From contig SFLN01000092.1 of assembly GCA_004554555.1 (NCBI GenBank), forward strand, positions 1 to 7,626: a stretch of DNA of 7,626 nt, in the 5' to 3' direction. A program made the translations under genes and the position numbers. The stretch comes from [Eubacterium] saphenum (lineage in GTDB: Bacteria; Bacillota; Clostridia; Oscillospirales; Ruminococcaceae). Within the stretch, counting starts at the first letter, position 1; the number at the start of each line of letters is the position of its first letter. The notes under the pieces were generated by a model. It worked only from the letters and a program-made list of their open reading frames with translations. It made no database searches and had not been told where the DNA came from. This document shows positions 3,818 to 7,626 of this stretch, piece by piece.

Positions 3818-6187
3818 TTATTTCGCAATTTTTTCCATTCTCGCGTTGTTCTTCATCACGGGTTTCGTTCCCTTTGTATCGAAATCAATCGTGATAATTG
3901 CGTCCTTGCCGACAGGCTTCACGCCGACAACCGTGCCCTCGCCGAAAATCTTGTGACGAACTCTGTCGCCGACCTCGAAATTCTCGCCGACAGCTGTCTG
4001 CACGGGCGCTGCGGTTTTCATCTTCTCGGACTGCTCCTTCAAAAAGCTCTTCTGAACCGGCTTCGAGAAAGACATTCCGCGCGCAAAGCCCGTCTGCGGC
4101 TTTTCGTCCTTGATGTCGCAGAACTCTGCGGGGATTTCCCGCACAAATGTGGACAGCTTGTTCGCGGACGTGTGACCGTAAAGCATACGATAGCCCGTGT
4201 GCGTGATGTAGAGCTGCTTTTTTGCGCGCGTTATCGCAACGTACGCAAGGCGGCGCTCCTCTTCAAGCTCCGTGGGGTTGTTTATGCTCATAATCGACGG
4301 GAAAACGTTGTCCTCAGCCGCCGCCAAAAATACCTCGGGAAACTCCAGTCCCTTTGCGGAGTGCATTGTCATAAGCGAAACGCGGTCGGTTTCGGTATCA
4401 TAGTTATCGATATCCGACTGAAGCGCCGCCTGCTCGAGAAAATCTGGCAAAGCCGCGTCGGGCTGTTCCTTGAGCAGCTCCAGCGCGTTTGACTTCAGCT
4501 CGTTTATGTTCTCCAAACGAGCCGCGCCCTCGTCACCGAGCGCCTTCAGCATCTGACCGTAGCCCGATTTCTCCACAACCGCGTCAATCAGCTCGTCCAG
4601 CCGAACCGTGTCCGAAAGCTCGTCCAGCTCGTCGAAAATGTTCGCGGCAGCTTTCAGCGAGTTTGACTTGCGGGAAAGCGTTTCAAACCGCGCCGCGTCC
4701 CTGCACACGTCAAGCGGACTTATCCCCAAGCCTTCGCTCACGCGGATAATCTCGTCAATCGTTGTATCACCGATACCGCGTTTCGGCTCGTTTATCACGC
4801 GTCTGAAACGCACCGCGTCGTACGGGTTGTTCAAAAGCGCGAGATAGCTCAGAATATCCTTGACTTCCTTTCGGTCGTAGAAGCGCAGACCGCCTACTAT
4901 TTTATAAGGTATTCCCGCGCGGGTAAGCGAGGTTTCAAAGGTTCTCGAAAGCGCGTTGTTGCGGTACAAAATCGCGTAATCCGAGTATTTCGCGCCGTTT
5001 TTCACGCCCTCGGAAATTATATCGGCAACGCCCTTTCCCTCGCCAATCTCGTTCGGAAATTTCAAAATTTTTACCTTTTCGCCCTCGCCAAGCTCGCTCC
5101 AAAGGCGCTTTTCCTTGCGGTTGGAGTTGTTCTTGATAACGGCGTTTGCGGCGTTGAGGATATTTGTTGTCGAGCGGTAATTCTGCTCCAAACGGATAAC
5201 CTCGCTGTTCTTATACTGCTTCTCAAAGCTCAGAATATTCTCGATTGTCGCGCCGCGGAAACGATAAATCGACTGGTCGTCGTCGCCGACAACGCAGAGA
5301 TTGCCGTTATCGCCCGCCAAGAGCGAAATCAAGCGGTACTGCGCGAAGTTCGTGTCCTGATACTCGTCAACCATTATATATTTGTACAAATTTCTGTAAT
5401 GCGAGAGCACATCGGGGAAGTTCTCAAACAGCTTGACGGTGAGATAAATTATGTCGTCAAAGTCAACCGCGTTCGCTGCGGCAAGCGCTTTCTGATAATC
5501 CGCGTAAACCTCGGCGGTTTTCTGCTCGACAAACTCGCCGCTTTCTTCGGCAGTTTTAGCGTAATCCTCGGCTGAAATCATTCTGTCCTTCAAGCGCGAA
5601 ATGTTGTTTCTGAAAACCTTTGCGGCGATACGCTTTTCATCGATGTTGCGGTTTTTCATAATGTCGCGGAGAAGCCGCTTTGAGTCGTCGTCATCGTAAA
5701 TCGTGAAGCCCGAATGAAAGCCCAGCTTTTCAATCTCGCGGCGCAGAATTTTCACGCAAGCCGAGTGAAAAGTCGAAGCATTGATTTTCTCCGCGTCCTC
5801 CCCGAGCATCGCCGAAAGACGCTCGCGAAGCTCTCCCGCAGCCTTGTTTGTGAACGTAATCGCGAGAATGTTCCACGGATTTATCGGGTCAACCGCGATT
5901 ATTTTCGCGAGTTTTTCGAGATTTTCCGGCGACTTTTCCATCTCGGGAAACGCTGCCAGAAAACGCTCTTCATCGGGGGAAATATCGCGTACTTCCTCAT
6001 CGTGAAACGCGTTTCCGAAGCGAATCATATTCGCAATTCGGTTTACGAGAACCGTTGTTTTTCCGCTGCCTGCGCCCGCGATTATCAAAACCGCGCCGCG
6101 CACCTTGAAAATCGCCTTTTTCTGCATATTGTTCGCGCGGGAAAAACAGCTCTCGAGCGCGTTTCGCTTTAACGTGTTGTAGTCCAA
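3818..6187 (-). CDS. pcrA: UvrD/Rep/PcrA-type ATP-dependent DNA helicase
   Basis: This is a superfamily 1A 3'-5' DNA helicase that acts in the cytoplasm in repair and in clearing replication and transcription blocks. All core motifs are visible in the 789 residues: Walker A AGAGSGKT (37-44), motif Ia ITFTNKAAGELRERL (110-124), TFHS (139-142), motif II VDEYQDT (273-279), motif III VVGDDDQSIYRFRGA (299-313), motif IV LEQNYRST (333-340), motif V SLMTMHSAKGLEF (604-616) and motif VI EEERRLAYVAITRAK (642-656). The C-terminal GDRVRHKIFGEGTVVGV (740-756) is the Tudor-like segment found in PcrA and UvrD, linked to RNA polymerase contact. Residues 58-103 form an acidic insertion between motifs I and Ia that textbook PcrA lacks. 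Start: TTG at 6187, since ATGs just upstream are out of frame and starting at M21 would cut the Q-motif region (NNMQKKAI). Two small genes follow closely, suggesting an operon. The choice between PcrA and UvrD as a name is conventional. Confidence 0.96.
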   Translation of the reverse strand: MDYNTLKRNALESCFSRANNMQKKAIFKVRGAVLIIAGAGSGKTTVLVNRIANMIRFGNAFHDEEVRDISPDEERFLAAFPEMEKSPENLEKLAKIIAVDPINPWNILAITFTNKAAGELRERLSAMLGEDAEKINASTFHSACVKILRREIEKLGFHSGFTIYDDDDSKRLLRDIMKNRNIDEKRIAAKVFRNNISRLKDRMISAEDYAKTAEESGEFVEQKTAEVYADYQKALAAANAVDFDDIIYLTVKLFENFPDVLSHYRNLYKYIMVDEYQDTNFAQYRLISLLAGDNGNLCVVGDDDQSIYRFRGATIENILSFEKQYKNSEVIRLEQNYRSTTNILNAANAVIKNNSNRKEKRLWSELGEGEKVKILKFPNEIGEGKGVADIISEGVKNGAKYSDYAILYRNNALSRTFETSLTRAGIPYKIVGGLRFYDRKEVKDILSYLALLNNPYDAVRFRRVINEPKRGIGDTTIDEIIRVSEGLGISPLDVCRDAARFETLSRKSNSLKAAANIFDELDELSDTVRLDELIDAVVEKSGYGQMLKALGDEGAARLENINELKSNALELLKEQPDAALPDFLEQAALQSDIDNYDTETDRVSLMTMHSAKGLEFPEVFLAAAEDNVFPSIMSINNPTELEEERRLAYVAITRAKKQLYITHTGYRMLYGHTSANKLSTFVREIPAEFCDIKDEKPQTGFARGMSFSKPVQKSFLKEQSEKMKTAAPVQTAVGENFEVGDRVRHKIFGEGTVVGVKPVGKDAIITIDFDTKGTKPVMKNNARMEKIAK

Positions 6188-6197
6188 ATCATTACCA

Positions 6198-6203
6198 TCC
6201 TTT
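6198..6203 (-). promoter_or_regulatory. Ribosome binding site for the TTG start of pcrA
   Basis: AAAGGA lies 10 bases before TTG at 6187. It is only 5 bases before an out-of-frame ATG at 6192, which opens a frame ending at TAA 6169-6171. The wide spacing and TTG codon suggest modest translation. Confidence 0.5.
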
Positions 6204-6267
6204 AAACACGGAAAATGCAGAGCGACAAAAAACCGCCCGGCATTCCCCGAAATATTTTTTTCATCTC

Positions 6268-6290
6268 AAAACACGGTTTTAATTAAACCG
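6268..6290 (-). terminator. Weak hairpin after the SPFH gene
   Basis: CGGTTT (6274-6279) and AAACCG (6285-6290) form a 6-bp stem with a 5-base AT loop. On the minus strand it is followed by TGTTTT, a poor T-run. It lies 26 bases after the SPFH stop and 80 to 100 bases before pcrA, so it may be a weak terminator or an operator-like palindrome. No clear pcrA promoter hexamers were seen in this 128-base gap. Confidence 0.4.
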
Positions 6291-6315
6291 ATTTCAGACG
6301 CTCGATGCTGTGAAA

Positions 6316-7236
6316 TTACTCGGCAACGGGCGCAGTCACGGTGTTGTTTGTGGTTTTGTTGCTTGCAGAGCTGTTGTCCAGCGCGAAGAACGGGTTAACC
6401 TCATTTCCGATTGCCTGCGGAAGCTCGCCGTTCCAGTTGTTGATTTTGAGGTAATCAACATAGTTCGGGCTGGTCGCAAGCTGTTCCTGAACCGCCTTAA
6501 TCGCGTAAGCCTCAGCGTCCGCCTTGATTTTCTGAGAATCAGCCTCAGCCTGCGCCGCGATAACCTTCTGCTTTGCCTCTTCTTCCTTTTCGGCAGTCTT
6601 GTTCTGCATCTTCAGAGCGTCCTGCGCTGCGATAACCTTCGCCTGAATGGACTGCTCAAACGCTGCGTCAAAGGAGAGGTTCTCGATTGCAAATGCGGTT
6701 ACGATAATTCCGCTCGGCTCAAGCGTTTCCTTCAGCGACTCGTAAATCGCGTTCTGAACCTCGGAGCGCGACTGAACCAAATCCTCCGCCCGAACCTTAC
6801 CAATTTCGTTCTTCGCTATCTTCGCCACATTCGGCACAAGCAGCTTGGTTTCAACGTTGCTGATACCGATTGACCTGATAATATCGGACAGCTTCGTGCC
6901 GTCGTAGCAGTAGTTCAGCTTGAGCGAAAGCTGGTCAACCGTCTGCGTGTCGCTTGTGTACGCGTTTGTCTGAACGGAGTAAATCTGCTCACGCGTGTCA
7001 ACTTCCTGGATTTCCTCGATGAACGGAATATGCAGGTTAAGTCCCGCCGACAAATCGCTCGAAACAATCTTTCCGAACTGATACTTAACGCCGATGTATC
7101 CCTCATTCACAACCGTAAAGCTGTTGAACAAAACGATAAGTACGAGAATTGTCGCAAGACCGATAAGCACCCAAAAGCTGATTGCTTTCTTGTTTGTGCC
7201 GTTGCCGCTGCTTGATGAATTGTTATTAAAAGCCAT
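6316..7236 (-). CDS. SPFH/band-7 (prohibitin/stomatin-like) membrane protein
   Basis: SPFH proteins form large membrane-bound assemblies that organise membrane domains and, in HflK/HflC, restrain membrane proteases. The 306-residue product has a short Ser/Asn-rich N-terminus (1-17), one transmembrane helix (about 18-38) and then the SPFH domain. It begins with FTVVNEGYIGVKYQFGKI (40-57), the classic start after the membrane segment, and includes GLNLHIPFIEEIQEVDTRE (65-83) and a helical region NEIGKVRAEDLVQSR (143-157). An Ala/Glu/Lys/Gln-rich coiled coil covers about 190-255 (for example KEEEAKQKVIAAQAEA), as in prohibitin and HflC. The C-terminal tail is Asn/Thr/Ser-rich and probably disordered. 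Start: ATG at 7236 has AAAGGA 7 bases upstream. It lies 38 bases after the CAP-domain gene with no terminator between, so co-transcription is likely. No partner protease or NfeD gene is visible. Confidence 0.92.
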   Translation of the reverse strand: MAFNNNSSSSGNGTNKKAISFWVLIGLATILVLIVLFNSFTVVNEGYIGVKYQFGKIVSSDLSAGLNLHIPFIEEIQEVDTREQIYSVQTNAYTSDTQTVDQLSLKLNYCYDGTKLSDIIRSIGISNVETKLLVPNVAKIAKNEIGKVRAEDLVQSRSEVQNAIYESLKETLEPSGIIVTAFAIENLSFDAAFEQSIQAKVIAAQDALKMQNKTAEKEEEAKQKVIAAQAEADSQKIKADAEAYAIKAVQEQLATSPNYVDYLKINNWNGELPQAIGNEVNPFFALDNSSASNKTTNNTVTAPVAE

Positions 7237-7274
7237 ATTTTTATCCTTTCTAAATTGTTGAAATAAAGCCGATT

Positions 7275-7626
7275 TTACGTTGTGAAGAGCTGAACCCAGC
7301 CGTAATTATTGAACCCAACGCCGATTCTTCTGAAACGCCCGTCAAGAATATTTGCGCGGTGACCGCTTGAATTCATCCAGCCTTCAACAACCGCAGCAGG
7401 TGTTCTGTAACCGGCAGCAATGTTTTCTCCCGCATAAACGTATTCGACGTCTAATTCTTGCAGGACCGTAAAGCAAGAGGAACCGTTCGGACGAGTGTGC
7501 GAGAAAAGCTTGTTGATTTCCTCAGCGCGAATATCCGCCGCCTTGCAAATCGTGCTGTCCTGTTCCAGCGGGGAAAGCCCGTTTTTCTCGCGCTCGATAT
7601 TCACAAGCCTTACAACCTCAGCTTCA
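7275..7626 (-). CDS. CAP/SCP-domain protein (YkwD-like), C-terminal part; 5' end beyond right edge
   Basis: The 116 visible residues form most of a CAP (cysteine-rich secretory/antigen 5/PR-1) domain of the bacterial YkwD type. Numbered from the first whole codon in the window: EVVRLVNIEREKNGL (3-17) is the opening helix, RAEEI (33-37) and FSHTRPNG (41-48) carry the conserved Glu and His, AGENIAAG (65-72) carries the second Glu, and WMNSSGHRANIL (83-94) carries the second His. The chain ends with IGVGFNNYGWVQLFTT at the domain's usual last strand, so the C-terminus is complete. Bacterial CAP proteins are generally exported and linked to spore or envelope functions, but their biochemical role is poorly defined. 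The signal peptide and any extra N-terminal domains lie outside the window. It probably shares a transcript with the SPFH gene 38 bases downstream. Confidence 0.93.
   Translation of the reverse strand, partial: EAEVVRLVNIEREKNGLSPLEQDSTICKAADIRAEEINKLFSHTRPNGSSCFTVLQELDVEYVYAGENIAAGYRTPAAVVEGWMNSSGHRANILDGRFRRIGVGFNNYGWVQLFTT

Noticed and set aside
6200..6226. Promoter TTGTCG-17-TTAAAG upstream of pcrA
   Set aside because: It has only four of six and three of six consensus matches and overlaps the ribosome site, so it is no better than chance.
1..7626. CRISPR arrays, tRNA or rRNA genes, insertion sequences, phage genes
   Set aside because: I found no spaced direct repeats, no tRNA-like cloverleaf or CCA end, no rRNA-like sequence, no transposase and no integrase or structural phage protein on either strand.

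Overview
All recognisable genes lie on the minus strand, so transcription runs from right to left. The window suggests a strictly anaerobic, moderate-GC Firmicute of class Clostridia, probably a Ruminococcaceae/Oscillospiraceae relative. The grounds are a stand-alone flavodiiron protein, strong purine-rich Shine-Dalgarno sites, SigA-type promoters, TTG starts, a clostridial PcrA helicase, and two small secreted proteins with sortase-like C-termini. The taxon is inferred from style; there is no rRNA or marker search behind it.

In transcription order: (1) the C-terminal part of a CAP/SCP-domain protein enters at the right edge (7275-7626). (2) 38 bp later comes a single-pass SPFH/band-7 membrane protein (6316-7236), and the two may share a transcript. 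(3) After a 128-bp gap comes a complete UvrD/Rep/PcrA helicase (3818-6187) with a TTG start. It is followed by a small ORF broken by an in-frame TGA (3607-3768) and by an MmcQ/YjbR-family gene (3235-3591), spaced like one operon. (4) Two small exported proteins follow (2647-3114 and 1681-2397), each with a signal peptide, a low-complexity or acidic mature region, an xxxTG motif, a hydrophobic stretch and a basic tail. Each has its own intrinsic terminator, and the second has a clear promoter. (5) A two-domain flavodiiron protein (395-1555) has a near-consensus promoter with a 13-bp inverted repeat over the expected transcription start, and a strong terminator. (6) The N-terminal part of an unidentified protein runs off the left edge (1-337).

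Most of the window is housekeeping or stress physiology: DNA repair/unwinding, O2/NO detoxification, membrane-domain scaffolding and cell-surface proteins. I see no rRNA, tRNA, CRISPR array, insertion sequence or phage module, and no clear new multi-gene system. The points most worth a second look are the TGA-interrupted small ORF, the pair of sortase-like surface proteins, the palindrome at the flavodiiron promoter and the insertion in the helicase.
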